Assembly: GCF_014595945.1 (NCBI RefSeq)
Contig: NZ_JABXWU010000001.1
Span: 372,001 to 436,000, forward strand
Origin: Alkalibacillus aidingensis
GTDB taxonomy: Bacteria > Bacillota > Bacilli > Bacillales > Alkalibacillaceae
Direction: 5' to 3'
DNA length: 64,000 bases
Position 1 is the stretch's first letter. The number at the start of each line of letters is the position of its first letter. Position numbers and translations under genes: made by a program. The notes beneath the pieces were generated by a model, which saw only the letters and a list, made by a program, of their open reading frames with translations, searched no databases and was not told the origin of the DNA. Below are positions 26,172-35,655 of the stretch, piece by piece.

Positions 26172-28880
26172 ATGGGAGATAGTCATGCTTTTAACGCTAA
26201 AAAGCAGTTTGAGTTAAATGGTAAGACGTATAATTACTATCACCTTAAAGCTCTTGAGGAGCAAGGTTATGGTAAAGTTACTCGTTTACCTTTCTCAATC
26301 CGTGTACTACTAGAATCAGTACTACGTCAACATGACGGTCATGTTATCAAGGATGAACACATTCAAAAACTAGCAAAATGGACTGAAGGTGAAAAGGTAG
26401 ATGTGCCTTTTAAACCATCACGTGTTATCTTACAAGACTTCACAGGGGTTCCTGCTGTAGTAGACTTAGCATCATTAAGAAAAGCAATGGTTGATATGGG
26501 AGGTAGTCCTGACCAAATCAATCCAGAAGTACCAGTTGATTTAGTAATCGACCACTCTGTACAGGTTGATAAATATGGTACATCAGATGCCTTAAGAGTT
26601 AACATGGAAATGGAATTCGAACGTAACAAAGAACGTTACGAATTCTTACACTGGGCACAAAAAGCCTTTGATAATTATCGTGCAGTTCCACCTGCAACAG
26701 GTATTGTACACCAGGTGAACTTAGAATATATCGCTAATGTTGTTCATGAACAAGAGCAAGAAGATGGAAGCTATGATGCATTCCCTGATACATTAGTAGG
26801 TACTGACTCACACACAACTATGATTAATGGTTTAGGTGTATTAGGTTGGGGTGTTGGTGGTATTGAAGCTGAAGCAGGTATGCTTGGTCAGCCATCTTAC
26901 TTCCCAGCTCCAGATGTTATTGGAGTTAAGCTTACAGGTTCTATGCCAGAAGCTACAACAGCAACAGACCTTGCACTTAAAGTTACGCAAGTCCTACGTG
27001 AGAAGAATGTTGTTGGTAAGTTCGTTGAGTTCTTTGGTCCTGGCTTAACAGATATGCCACTAGCAGACCGTGCCACTATTTCAAACATGGCACCTGAATA
27101 CGGTGCAACTTGTGGTTTCTTCCCAGTAGACGAAGAAACACTAGATTATATGCGTTTGACAGGCCGTTCTGAAGAACAAGTTCAACTTGTCAAAGAATAT
27201 CTTCAAAAGAATGACTTATTCTATACGCCAGATCAAGAAGATCCAGAATTCACTGAGTTAGTAGAAATTGATCTGTCTGACCTAGAACCAAACTTATCAG
27301 GACCTAAACGTCCACAAGACTTAATTCCGCTTTCAGAAATGAAAGAATCATTTAATAAAGCATTAACTGCTCCAGCGGGTAACCATGGTTTCGGTCTACC
27401 AGAAGAGGATAAAGATAAAGAAGCTGTTGTTAAGTTTAACGATGGTTCTGAAGCGACGATGAAGACAGGTGCATTAGCCATTGCTGCGATTACTTCTTGT
27501 ACCAACACATCTAACCCACACGTTATGTTAGGTGCCGGGTTACTAGCTAAGAAAGCAGTAGAAAAAGGGTTAACTGTACCATCTTACGTTAAGACGTCTC
27601 TAGCACCTGGTTCAAAAGTAGTTACTAATTACTTAGAGAACTCTGGTCTTATGGAATACTTAAACAAATTAGGATTTAACCTAGTAGGTTATGGTTGTAC
27701 GACTTGTATTGGTAACTCAGGTCCATTATTACCAGAAATTGAAGAGGCAATTGCTGATACAGACTTAACGGTTTCATCAGTTCTATCTGGTAACCGTAAC
27801 TTCGAAGGTCGTATTCATCCATTAGTACGTGCTAACTACTTAGCTTCACCACCACTAGTTGTTGCTTATGCTTTAGCAGGTACGGTTGATATCGATGTCT
27901 TAAATGAACCACTAGGTCAAGACGATCAAGGTAACGATGTTTACTTCAAGGATATCTGGCCATCTGCTACTGAAATCAAAGCTGAAATTGAAAAGGTAGT
28001 AACACCAGAAATCTTCCGTAAAGAGTATGAAGAAGTTTTCAACTCTAACGAAGAGTGGAATAAGATTGAAACGACAGATGAACCATTATATGAGTTCGAT
28101 GAAGATTCAACTTATATTCAAAACCCACCATTCTTTGAAGAAATGTCTAAAGATCCAAAAGAGGTTGAACCACTAGAAGGTTTACGTGTCATTGGTAAAT
28201 TTGGTGACTCTGTTACAACAGACCACATTTCACCAGCAGGGGCAATCCCTAAAGATATGCCTGCAGGTAAATACCTGATTGACAAAGGTGTATCACCACG
28301 TAACTTTAACTCTTATGGTTCTCGACGTGGTAACCACGAAGTGATGATGCGTGGTACTTTCGGTAATATCAGAATCCGTAACGAAATTGCTGGTGGTAAA
28401 GAAGGTGGCTATACAACTTATTGGCCAACTGGTGACATCATGCCAATTTACGATGCGGCGATGAAATATAAAGAAGATAACACTGGTTTATGTGTCATTG
28501 CTGGTCAGGATTACGGTATGGGTAGTTCTCGTGACTGGGCAGCGAAAGGTACAGACCTATTAGGTATTGAAACTGTAATCGCTGAAAGCTTTGAGCGTAT
28601 TCACCGTTCAAACCTTGTTATGATGGGTGTATTACCACTTCAATTCCAAGAAAAAGACAGCATTGAATCATTAGGTCTAACTGGTAAAGAGACATTCGAC
28701 GTTCAAATCACTGAAGATGTTAAGCCACATGACTTAGTTAAGGTTACCGCAACTGATGAAGAAGGTAATAAGAAAGAATTCGAAGTGATCGCTCGTTTCG
28801 ATAGTGACGTAGAAGTAGATTACTACCGCCATGGTGGAATCTTGCAAATGGTTCTACGTAACAAACTAACTACAGTTTAA
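26172..28880 (+). CDS. citB: Aconitate hydratase (AcnA type)
   Basis: 902 aa, full length. It isomerises citrate to isocitrate in the TCA cycle and, without its iron-sulfur cluster, binds iron-responsive RNA. The cluster cysteines are visible in SCTNTSNP and [11 protein letters not shown]. The C-terminal swivel domain contains [14 protein letters not shown] and [10 protein letters not shown]. Codon use is strongly biased toward highly expressed types (for example many GGT and CGT). RBS AAGGGGGT precedes the ATG. In B. subtilis citB follows cotM-sspP-sspO; here it follows selA. Confidence 0.97.
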   Translation: MGDSHAFNAKKQFELNGKTYNYYHLKALEEQGYGKVTRLPFSIRVLLESVLRQHDGHVIKDEHIQKLAKWTEGEKVDVPFKPSRVILQDFTGVPAVVDLASLRKAMVDMGGSPDQINPEVPVDLVIDHSVQVDKYGTSDALRVNMEMEFERNKERYEFLHWAQKAFDNYRAVPPATGIVHQVNLEYIANVVHEQEQEDGSYDAFPDTLVGTDSHTTMINGLGVLGWGVGGIEAEAGMLGQPSYFPAPDVIGVKLTGSMPEATTATDLALKVTQVLREKNVVGKFVEFFGPGLTDMPLADRATISNMAPEYGATCGFFPVDEETLDYMRLTGRSEEQVQLVKEYLQKNDLFYTPDQEDPEFTELVEIDLSDLEPNLSGPKRPQDLIPLSEMKESFNKALTAPAGNHGFGLPEEDKDKEAVVKFNDGSEATMKTGALAIAAITSCTNTSNPHVMLGAGLLAKKAVEKGLTVPSYVKTSLAPGSKVVTNYLENSGLMEYLNKLGFNLVGYGCTTCIGNSGPLLPEIEEAIADTDLTVSSVLSGNRNFEGRIHPLVRANYLASPPLVVAYALAGTVDIDVLNEPLGQDDQGNDVYFKDIWPSATEIKAEIEKVVTPEIFRKEYEEVFNSNEEWNKIETTDEPLYEFDEDSTYIQNPPFFEEMSKDPKEVEPLEGLRVIGKFGDSVTTDHISPAGAIPKDMPAGKYLIDKGVSPRNFNSYGSRRGNHEVMMRGTFGNIRIRNEIAGGKEGGYTTYWPTGDIMPIYDAAMKYKEDNTGLCVIAGQDYGMGSSRDWAAKGTDLLGIETVIAESFERIHRSNLVMMGVLPLQFQEKDSIESLGLTGKETFDVQITEDVKPHDLVKVTATDEEGNKKEFEVIARFDSDVEVDYYRHGGILQMVLRNKLTTV

Positions 28881-28902
28881 TTTAATAGCAAATAGCAATA
28901 AT

Positions 28903-29131
28903 TAAAAGAAGTTGGGACATAAAAGTACTAAAGACGAACAATGAACTGGATTAGCGTAGGAAATATACGTAGACTCCTGCGGGAGGAAAGGCATAGGTGA
29001 GACCCCACAGTGCGTCAGCACGAGGAGGCTCACGAGCCGCCCGCGGAAAGCGAAGTGTATTTCCGAAGCGAGATTTGAATCAGTCGTTCGGATAGTCTTT
29101 AGCAAAAACACTTTTGTCCCAACCTCTTTTT
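28903..29131. repeat. Hairpin-type intergenic repeat between citB and katE
   Basis: The ends are long imperfect inverted repeats: GTTGGGACATAAAAGT on the left, ACTTTTGTCCCAAC on the right, continuing into CTAAAGAC on both sides. The centre is GC-rich with GACTCCTGCGGGA, GAGACCCCACAG and GAGGAGGCTC. Repeats with this core and this GTTGGGACA end are very common between Bacillaceae genes. It has no reading frame worth keeping and can act as a terminator for the two convergent genes. Confidence 0.8.
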
Positions 29132-29134
29132 TAT

Positions 29135-31261
29135 TTACGCTTGTTTTTCATCTTTAAGCTCACGTTCCCAGTGGCGATGTTTGGCTAGTTCGTTAATAAA
29201 AGTTTGACTAAAGTCACTCAAATTACTTGCTTGTTGAATGGTAAGTACCCCTAAATCATTAAACAACTCGTTATTTGATTGATCACCTGCTAGCGATATG
29301 TGAGCAGGGAGGACTTGTGACAATAAATTTACTGCCTCGTTTGATGCCCCTAAAGTCTTAGCATGAGCAAATGTATCTTTTATAAAATCTTTAGCTTCCT
29401 TATGTTTCATTAACTGATCGATATGCTGCTTTCCTCCTGGTATATATAGAGCGTCATACATCACCGAATGTGTCGTTGAATAATTTTGCTTGATTTCTAC
29501 CGGCTCGTTCTGATCACTATGAGCCTGTCCTAGATTTTTACTAATAACTTCAACGTGTACATCATTGTTCCTTAATGCCGTCATCATTTCTTGAACCTCA
29601 TTAAATTTAAATCCGTCAGTTAAAAGGATTCCGACTTTTCTTGTTTGAGCTTTAAAGTTTGTTTTTGCTTGGCTAATAGCAGGTGAAGTCATTTTCGGTT
29701 TAACTTCATTATTAGTTGATTGTGGTGGTTGAACACCTACAGACTGGGCAATTGCATTTGCAAGTTCATGACTGACATTACTAAACATTTCAACGACTTG
29801 TTGTTTAATCTTTGGGTCTTTAACACTCCCGACTTCAAAGTGAAACGCCTTAATAAAATGTCTTTTCTCATGATCTGATAAACTATGATAGAACATCGCC
29901 GCTTGACTGTAGTGGTCTTTAAAACTTTCACTTCTCTGTCTTATTTTAACTCCGTCAACTTTTTCTTGATAATGTTCAAAGCCACCTTCTTGACCACTAG
30001 CAGTTGCAGGGTCATTGTTGTCAATTCCATTTGCTCTATAGGCGACTTTTCCTAAGTCAATGGTTGTACGATGGAAACCGTCACGTTGATTGTTATGAAC
30101 AGGAGCAATCGAACGATTGATAGGAATTTCATGAAAGTTTGGACCACCCAATCTGATTAATTGCGTATCTAAGTACGAAAACAGTCTTCCCTGTAATAAT
30201 GGATCATTGGTAAAATCTATTCCCGGAACGATATTACCCATATGAAATGCTGCTTGCTCAGTTTCCGCAAAGAAATTATCCTGGTTACGGTTTAAAGTCA
30301 TCTTCCCGATCTTCTTAACTGGAACTTGCTCTTCTGGCCAAATTTTAGTTGGATCTAGGATGTCAAAGTCAAAGTTAAATTCCTGATCTTCTTCAATGAT
30401 CTGAACTCCTAATTCGAATTCAGGGTATTCACCATTATTAATGGCATCCCATAAGTCCTGTCTGTGGTAATCAGGATTTTTACCTGCTAGTTTCTGTGAT
30501 TCGTCCCATGTTAATGAATGAACCCCAAGTAGTGGCTTCCAGTGGAACTTAATAAAGTGAGCTTTACCTTGATCATTAACAAATCTAAAGGTATGAACAC
30601 CAAAACCTTCCATCATACGATAGCTTCTTGGAATCCCCCGATCAGATAAGAGCCACATAATCATATGAGCTGATTCTCGATTATTCACTACCCAATCCCA
30701 AAAAGTATCATGAGCGGCGGATGCTTGTGGTATTTCATTATCTGGCTCTGGCTTGATGGCGTGAACAACATCAGGGAACTTAATGGCATCTTGTATAAAG
30801 AAGACCGGCATGTTGTTAGCCACTAAGTCAAAGTTTCCATCTTCAGTGTAAAACTTTGTAGCGAAACCTCTGACATCCCGAACAGTATCAGCAGACCCAC
30901 GAGAACCTACAACTGTAGAAAAACGTACAAATACAGGGGTTTTAACGGAAGGGTCCTGTAAGAATTTAGCTTTAGTGTAATCTTTCATGGATTCATACAC
31001 TTGAAAGTAACCATGTGCACCAAATCCTCTTGCGTGAACAACACGCTCTGGGATTCGTTCATGGTCAAAATGAGTCATTTTTTCACGGAAATGGAAATCT
31101 TCCATAATTGTCGGCCCACGCTCACCAGCTTTTAGTGATTCAGAAGTGTTAGATACCCTAACTCCTTGATTAGTAGTGAGCTTTTCACCCTGGGAACTAT
31201 TACGATATTCGTTTAGTTGGTTGTCTTTAGCATCTTTCATATTTTTATCATTGTTCGCCAT
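29135..31261 (-). CDS. katE: Large-subunit catalase (clade II, KatE/HPII type)
   Basis: 708 aa. It breaks down hydrogen peroxide with a heme cofactor. The catalytic His is in VVHARGFGAHGYF, the NADPH/heme region includes VRFSTVVGSRGSADT, and the proximal Tyr is in RLFSYLDTQLIRLGG. After about residue 550 a flavodoxin/GATase1-like domain follows (KVGILLTDGFKFNEVQE), which is specific to large catalases. RBS GGGAGG is 9 bases before the ATG. It lies alone between citB and a divergent membrane-protein gene. In B. subtilis the equivalent is general-stress controlled; here the promoter seen is of the sigma-A type. Confidence 0.95.
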   Translation of the reverse strand: MANNDKNMKDAKDNQLNEYRNSSQGEKLTTNQGVRVSNTSESLKAGERGPTIMEDFHFREKMTHFDHERIPERVVHARGFGAHGYFQVYESMKDYTKAKFLQDPSVKTPVFVRFSTVVGSRGSADTVRDVRGFATKFYTEDGNFDLVANNMPVFFIQDAIKFPDVVHAIKPEPDNEIPQASAAHDTFWDWVVNNRESAHMIMWLLSDRGIPRSYRMMEGFGVHTFRFVNDQGKAHFIKFHWKPLLGVHSLTWDESQKLAGKNPDYHRQDLWDAINNGEYPEFELGVQIIEEDQEFNFDFDILDPTKIWPEEQVPVKKIGKMTLNRNQDNFFAETEQAAFHMGNIVPGIDFTNDPLLQGRLFSYLDTQLIRLGGPNFHEIPINRSIAPVHNNQRDGFHRTTIDLGKVAYRANGIDNNDPATASGQEGGFEHYQEKVDGVKIRQRSESFKDHYSQAAMFYHSLSDHEKRHFIKAFHFEVGSVKDPKIKQQVVEMFSNVSHELANAIAQSVGVQPPQSTNNEVKPKMTSPAISQAKTNFKAQTRKVGILLTDGFKFNEVQEMMTALRNNDVHVEVISKNLGQAHSDQNEPVEIKQNYSTTHSVMYDALYIPGGKQHIDQLMKHKEAKDFIKDTFAHAKTLGASNEAVNLLSQVLPAHISLAGDQSNNELFNDLGVLTIQQASNLSDFSQTFINELAKHRHWERELKDEKQA

Positions 31262-31319
31262 TCATAGCTACCTCCCAAAATTTACAATCTCAAGGGCTAG
31301 TTTTTCAAAAACTGGAGAA

Positions 31320-31348
31320 TTTATACTGTATGATAAAGAGCAAGTCAA
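31320..31348 (-). promoter_or_regulatory. katE promoter
   Basis: On the minus strand TTGACT (31348-31343), a 17-base spacer and TATAAA (31325-31320). No sigma-B type GTTT/GGGTAT pair is evident nearby. Confidence 0.7.
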
Positions 31349-31430
31349 AAGTTCACCGAATCGTAATTCTTAAAAAAAGAGATCTTAGTCAACTTTTGAT
31401 ATGATGATGAGTGGGGAGGGGTATATATTT

Positions 31431-32105
31431 ATGAACGATATCATTCAGGTTGGAACCTTTAACTTGTATGTTCCGTACTTATTTTACATAATAGCGATCA
31501 TTCTCTCATCATTATTTGGAGGAATGATGGCTAGAAGGCTACCCTCTCAAATTAGTAAGAAAACAAGTGATTTAGTAATTGAGTATTGGGTTTGTTTCTT
31601 AATCGTTTGGAAGCTATGTTATTTCATATTATATCCTAGTGATCTATGGGAGAATCCGCTTTCTGTTATTTATTTTGATGGTGGAAAAATAGGGGTTATA
31701 CTTGGATTTTTAACTGTAGTTATTTATATATATTTTCAATATTACAGACGGCAAATCTCGATTAGTTTTCAATTATTATTAATTTTCCAAGCATTAGTTG
31801 TTTGGATTTTATTCGATCGTTTAACGGTATTTATATATTATTTTGACTATTACGTCTTGATCGAATCCATTTTATATATAATATTTATGGGACTTGTCTG
31901 GCATTTCTCCAAGATGATGAACAAGCTGTTATTAGCCAAACTTATTCGTTGGTTCTTAATATTATGGGTAAGTTTGGAGCTTCTAACTGGTGATTTAGAT
32001 CTATACACCAATTGGTTGCTAATAGCATTACTAGCAGCTATTTGTTGTTTAATTTATGAATGGGTTCTTTCGGGAAAGGAGAAAGATCATGAGTATATTG
32101 ATTAA
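31431..32105 (+). CDS. Unrecognised polytopic membrane protein upstream of a redoxin
   Basis: 224 aa with about seven hydrophobic helices and a short charged C-terminus (GKEKDHEYID). The open frame runs from 31401, but ATG at 31431 has GGGGAGGGG at good spacing. The spacing of the helices and the N-terminal region vaguely recall prolipoprotein diacylglyceryl transferase, but I see none of its key residues, so I do not assign that function. It overlaps the following redoxin gene by 17 bases, so they are likely translated together and may act in the same envelope redox process. Confidence 0.7.
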   Translation: MNDIIQVGTFNLYVPYLFYIIAIILSSLFGGMMARRLPSQISKKTSDLVIEYWVCFLIVWKLCYFILYPSDLWENPLSVIYFDGGKIGVILGFLTVVIYIYFQYYRRQISISFQLLLIFQALVVWILFDRLTVFIYYFDYYVLIESILYIIFMGLVWHFSKMMNKLLLAKLIRWFLILWVSLELLTGDLDLYTNWLLIALLAAICCLIYEWVLSGKEKDHEYID

Positions 32106-32670
32106 AAGAGCTATTGCATTAACGGTTATAGGCGTTCTATTAGGTATTGTAGTTTATAATACATTTATTGAGGACGATACTTCTGATCCAGCCGATGAAG
32201 CTATATTTGTTCAGCCTGAAGGTATGGATGTTGACACGGATGGAGTTGAAGTCGGTGATCAGGCTCCTAACTTCAAATTAGATACTTTAGATGGTCAGAC
32301 TATAGAGCTCTCTGACTTTAAGGGTAAGAAAGTATTCATTAATTTTTGGGCCACGTGGTGTGCACCTTGCAGAGCAGAAATGCCTCATATGCAAGATATT
32401 CACGAAGAATACGGTGATGAAGTAGTCATTTTAGCTGTTAATGCTACTGGCCAAGAGACATCGGTAGACACTGTCCAAGAATTTGTAGACGAGCTGGAAC
32501 TGACATTCCCGATTCTAATGGATGATACCAGTGAAGTTAATGTTCGATATCAAGCTTTAAGTTTGCCGACAACATATTTCGTGAATACAGAAGGGGTTGT
32601 CCAAATTCCACGTAAAGTTGGCCCATTATCTTATGATGAAATGATTGATAAAATTGAAGAGCTTGATTAA
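32089..32670 (+). CDS. Membrane-anchored TlpA/ResA-like thiol-disulfide oxidoreductase
   Basis: 193 aa. An N-terminal membrane anchor (about residues 5-24) precedes an AhpC-TSA/redoxin domain facing outside the cell. The active site is WATWCAPC, and the cis-Pro region reads LSLPTTYFV. The ATG at 32089 has AAAGGAG upstream; the longer frame from 32056 lacks one. It resembles ResA, StoA and YneN, which receive electrons via CcdA. B. subtilis has yneN just after citB, so this may be its counterpart, separated here by katE. ccdA is 14 kb away in the same window. Confidence 0.88.
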   Translation: MSILIKRAIALTVIGVLLGIVVYNTFIEDDTSDPADEAIFVQPEGMDVDTDGVEVGDQAPNFKLDTLDGQTIELSDFKGKKVFINFWATWCAPCRAEMPHMQDIHEEYGDEVVILAVNATGQETSVDTVQEFVDELELTFPILMDDTSEVNVRYQALSLPTTYFVNTEGVVQIPRKVGPLSYDEMIDKIEELD

Positions 32671-32723
32671 GTATATAATTCGCAACTAATGGTAATCCTA
32701 GAAAGAAAAAGGAGACGATGACG

Positions 32724-32870
32724 TTGCGAAAGAAAGATCATTTATCATTCCAAGCGTTAGTTAAAAATGAAAAGGAAAAAATCTTAAACAATCCAGAAGA
32801 ACTAGATAAGATTTATCAGAAAATAGAAGATCGTATGGAATTGGTAAGAAATCCGAAAAAACATGCATAA
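32724..32870 (+). CDS. FbpB-like small basic protein
   Basis: 48 aa (MRKKDHLSFQALVKNEKEKI then LNNPEELDKIYQKIEDRM). It resembles FbpB-family small basic proteins, which in B. subtilis work with the FsrA small RNA in iron sparing. TTG at 32724 lies 8 bases after AAAGGAGA and is preferred over ATG at 32718, which is too close to that site. It has no visible Fur box. It is too short for usual ORF filters. Confidence 0.65.
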   Translation: MRKKDHLSFQALVKNEKEKILNNPEELDKIYQKIEDRMELVRNPKKHA

Positions 32871-32925
32871 CTATATGCTCACTATCCAAACTAGTCATTG
32901 AAAATAGTGACAAGGAGATGGTGAG

Positions 32926-33159
32926 ATGACTAACCATAGCAATCGTCCAAAACCGGATGATCGTAGCGACAATAAGAATAAAATTCAACAAAACATTGAA
33001 AACACATTAGAAAATATTGAGGAAGCAGAACATTCCATGGAAACAGCTTCTGAGTTTCAGAAAGAAGAAATCCGTCGTAAAAATGAACGCAGAAAACAAT
33101 CTATTGAAGGTATGCGCGATGAAATTCGTGATGAACACCAGCATGAAAAAAGAAAATAA
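32926..33159 (+). CDS. tlp: Small acid-soluble spore protein Tlp
   Basis: 77 aa, very hydrophilic and helical. RPKPDDRSDN near the N-terminus, followed by ENTLENIEEAEHSME and a basic C-terminus with RRKQSIEGMRDEI, matches Tlp, a thioredoxin-like-named SASP packed in the forespore core. RBS AAGGAG is well placed. In B. subtilis tlp precedes yneP; here a decayed insertion element separates them. Expression is expected from a forespore sigma-G promoter, which I could not identify securely. Confidence 0.92.
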   Translation: MTNHSNRPKPDDRSDNKNKIQQNIENTLENIEEAEHSMETASEFQKEEIRRKNERRKQSIEGMRDEIRDEHQHEKRK

Positions 33160-33172
33160 TCCCAAGAACAAG

Positions 33173-33200
33173 AAGGTTAGCATTTTTGCTAGCCTTTTTT
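33173..33200 (+). terminator. Terminator after tlp
   Basis: AAGGTTAGC and GCTAGCCTT pair around ATTTTT and are followed by TTTT. Confidence 0.87.
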
Positions 33201-33304
33201 ATTTAGGGTAAAATAAGTTTAGAATCACGACTCTAAAATATTTGTTGGGGTAGCGGTAAAATTTATTAATTACCATAAAGTTTATAGGTCCCTTTTACCT
33301 GAAC

Positions 33305-33451
33305 CGTTGGTTTCAGGTGATTCGCTTTCGGTGGACGCTTGCCGCGGGCACGGCTCGAGCCTCCTCAGCCCAAAAATCGGGGCCTGTGGGGTCTCGAGAC
33401 ACGTGCTGTTCCCGCAGGCGTCGCCACCTTCGCTCCTCACCTGATACCAAC
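33305..33451. repeat. GC-rich hairpin-type repeat between tlp and the ISL3-type remnant
   Basis: This fills the gene-free stretch after tlp. The arms GTTGGTTTCAGGTGA and TCACCTGATACCAAC are inverted, and inner pairs continue (GCGAA/TTCGC, GGTGG/CCACC, GACGC/GCGTC). The core holds CCTCCTCAGCCC, GTGGGGTCTCGAGAC and CCCGCAGGCG. Its GC content is far above the surroundings. It belongs to a type often seen between Bacillaceae genes and is related in core motifs to the repeat at 28903-29131. Confidence 0.8.
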
Positions 33452-34605
33452 TCTGTGCTTTACCATGGGAATACAAAATAAAGCACGCTAACTCCTTATT
33501 TGTTATCCTTGTTTTATACCACTAAAACAAAACAAAAGGAGTTGCGTGCATATGCATCATAACATGACATTACCAGGATTGGAAAGCTTTCAAGTAATCG
33601 GTACACGAGAAGAAAATGGTTACTATCACATTTATGTTGAACGCCCACGTGAGATGACACCTTGCCCTGTGTGTCAAACTTCAACACAAAAGATTCACGA
33701 CTATCGCTGGCAAAAGATTAAACACAATCGTTTATTTAATCGACCTACAATCGTTTGGTACCATAAGCGTCGTTATCAATGTCATCAGTCATCTTGTCGG
33801 AAGCGTTTTGATGAACCGAATGCCCTTGTGGCACGCTACCAAAGACAGTCACAAGAATTTAATCAAGCCTTAGGGCTTGAAACAATCCATGGTAAAACGT
33901 TTAAGGATACAGCGGAACGGTTACTGTGAATGTCGTGGTGATGGATATGAGTCCATCGTTAAAGCAGCAGTGGATCAAGCGTTAAACGCCCCGATTATTG
34001 TGGCTGACCGTTTTCATTTTGTACGCTATATTTATTGGGCGTTGGATCGTGTGCGACGTCGTGTTCAGAACATATTTGATGACTATGACCGTAAGAAGTG
34101 CAAGCGAATGCGTCATGTTTTTATGAAACGTAGCCATACATTAACAGAGAAGCAAACGTGGTATCTTCACCATTATTGTGATAAATCGGAACTACTCACT
34201 GACGCTTACTTAATCAAAGAATGGTTCTGTGATTGGTTGATCAGGCTAAGGATTTAGGGGCAGATCATTTAAAGAAGATTAAAGCAAACTTATATGGATT
34301 TTACAATACCGTAAAACAATCGGAGATACCTGAGTTCATCAAAGCAATTAAGACGCTTCAAAATTGGCAAAAAGAGATCATGAATAGCTTTGGGTATAAT
34401 TTACACAACGGATACGTTGAAGGCCTTAATAATCAAACAAAAGTCATTAAGCGACAAGCCTTTGGCTTTCGACGTTTTGATCGATTGCGCCGAAAAGTAT
34501 TATTACATCATCAGTATAAACATGTACAAGGACACATGGCATAAATAAGGAGTGCCCTTAACGGGCACCCCAACATTTGACTTAGAACCAGAATCACAAA
34601 GAATA
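33451..34605 (+). mobile_element. Decayed ISL3-family insertion sequence
   Basis: The element contains a broken ISL3-type transposase. On the right, 34571-34605 (CAACATTTGACTTAGAACC then AGAATCACAAAG) looks like an ISL3 terminal repeat, and a GTGCCC/GGGCAC hairpin precedes it. On the left, CTCTGTGCTTTACC (33451) is a weak inverted match to the right end. Exact borders are uncertain. It separates tlp from yneP, which are neighbours in B. subtilis. Confidence 0.6.
33552..34544 (+). pseudogene. ISL3-family transposase, frameshifted and internally deleted
   Basis: Three consecutive frames make up the gene. The first (from ATG 33552 to 33929) carries the ISL3 zinc-binding domain (CPVCQ, CHQSSCRKRF). 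The second resumes near 33930 in another frame with IIVADRFHFVRYIYWALDRV, a conserved core segment. The third (34233-34544) ends with GYVEGLNNQTKVIKRQAFGF, holding the last catalytic Glu. Between FKDTAERLL and VVVMDMSPS a segment that normally contains the helix-turn-helix and first catalytic Asp is missing, so it cannot be active. Total coding is about 340 codons versus roughly 400 or more in intact members. Confidence 0.85.
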
Positions 34606-34624
34606 AGGGAGATGTACATAAATC

Positions 34625-35062
34625 ATGATTATAAATGAAACAGAAGTTAAAGTTCGTTACCAAGAAACAGATCAAATGGGAGTCGTGTATCATGCTAATT
34701 ATCTCGTTTGGTTTGAGATTGGCCGAACTCATTTAATAGAGGAAATCGGTTTTAATTATGCGGATATGGAGAAAGAAGGAATTGTTTCTCCTGTAGTCGA
34801 TATTGATGCAAAATATATAAAGCCAGTTAGGTATGGTCAAACAGCAACCGTTAAAACATTTATTAAAGAATACGATGGGTTCCGTGTGATTTATGGATAT
34901 GAAATTTTCACTGAAGACGGTAACTTGGCTGTAACTGGCTCATCATCACATGTATGCGTTAAAAAGTCTAACTTCAAACCTATTTCGATTAGAAAGCATT
35001 TCCCAGATTGGCATGAAGCATATTTACAAGCAATGGGGGATTCTCATGGCGTTCGGAATTAA
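34625..35062 (+). CDS. yneP: Hotdog-fold acyl-CoA thioesterase YneP
   Basis: 145 aa. The N-terminal RYQETDQMGVVYHANYLVWF motif, with the catalytic Asp, is diagnostic of the 4-hydroxybenzoyl-CoA thioesterase family; the YbgC-like members hydrolyse short acyl-CoA. The exact substrate is unknown. In B. subtilis it is yneP, followed by yneQ, as here, with a 17-base overlap. RBS AAGGGAGA is upstream of the ATG. Confidence 0.92.
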   Translation: MIINETEVKVRYQETDQMGVVYHANYLVWFEIGRTHLIEEIGFNYADMEKEGIVSPVVDIDAKYIKPVRYGQTATVKTFIKEYDGFRVIYGYEIFTEDGNLAVTGSSSHVCVKKSNFKPISIRKHFPDWHEAYLQAMGDSHGVRN

Positions 35063-35357
35063 ACGTGAAGAATTACAATCGTGGAAAGAAGAGGTGGCAG
35101 AAGGACGAATTGCATTTTTAACTCATTACTGGGTAGATGATCGTTTTCCTCAGATGACCACTGTCACCAAGGCAGGCTGTAAGGATCTAGAAAAATTGAA
35201 ACAGTGGGGGAAGAAATATGGTCTTAAACCCCATTGGATTCATTTAGATGATCATTATCCCCATTTTGATTTAATTGGATCGTTCGAGGAGGACATCTTA
35301 AAAGCTGAAGGGAAAATCGATCAGTTAAAAAGATTTAAAAAAGAAGTCAAGCAATAA
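35046..35357 (+). CDS. yneQ: YneQ-like conserved protein
   Basis: 103 aa. The open frame starts at 34950, but ATG 35046 with GGGGGA upstream gives the family start MAFGIKREELQSWKEEV. Conserved features are FLTHYWVDDRFP and KPHWIHLDDHYPHFDL. It matches YneQ, which follows yneP in B. subtilis. The gene overlaps yneP by 17 bases. Function unknown; it is small, soluble and rich in Trp and His. Confidence 0.85.
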   Translation: MAFGIKREELQSWKEEVAEGRIAFLTHYWVDDRFPQMTTVTKAGCKDLEKLKQWGKKYGLKPHWIHLDDHYPHFDLIGSFEEDILKAEGKIDQLKRFKKEVKQ

Positions 35358-35363
35358 ATTAAT

Positions 35364-35412
35364 AAAAAGCGCTGTCGATTGCTGAAATTGAAACAATGGA
35401 CAGCGCTTTTTA
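35364..35412. terminator. Bidirectional terminator between yneQ and yidD
   Basis: AAAAAGCGCTGTC and GACAGCGCTTTTT form a 13-bp perfect stem with a 22-base loop. Confidence 0.88.
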
Positions 35413-35643
35413 TTAGGATTTCGTCTTCTTTTTTTCAGGGACTGGGTCAAATCCCCCCGGGTGAAATGGATGACATTTGACTATTCTTTTAATAGAAAGG
35501 TAGAGCCCTTTCATAACGCCAAAGCGCTCGAACGCTGTTAGGCTGTAACTCGAACATGTTGGATGAAATCGGCAATTAGGGCCAAACATCGGCGAAATGA
35601 ACTTACGGTAAAATTTAATAGGTACAATAAAGATATATTTCAT
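35413..35643 (-). CDS. yidD: Membrane protein insertion efficiency factor YidD
   Basis: 76 aa. YidD helps YidC/Oxa1-type insertion of membrane proteins. The core [20 protein letters not shown] and [13 protein letters not shown] are diagnostic, including three conserved Cys. An amphipathic N-terminal helix ([18 protein letters not shown]) attaches it to the membrane. It is last in a minus-strand run after folE2, 12 bases from it. Confidence 0.95.
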   Translation of the reverse strand: MKYIFIVPIKFYRKFISPMFGPNCRFHPTCSSYSLTAFERFGVMKGLYLSIKRIVKCHPFHPGGFDPVPEKKKTKS

Positions 35644-35655
35644 ATAAATCCAACT

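Noticed and set aside
29737-29931. Small frame inside katE on the same strand
   Set aside because: It is an overlapping-frame shadow of the catalase gene with no RBS or family resemblance.
33282-33476. 64-aa frame over the GC-rich hairpin repeat
   Set aside because: It only reads through the inverted repeat; such spurious peptides recur wherever this repeat type occurs.
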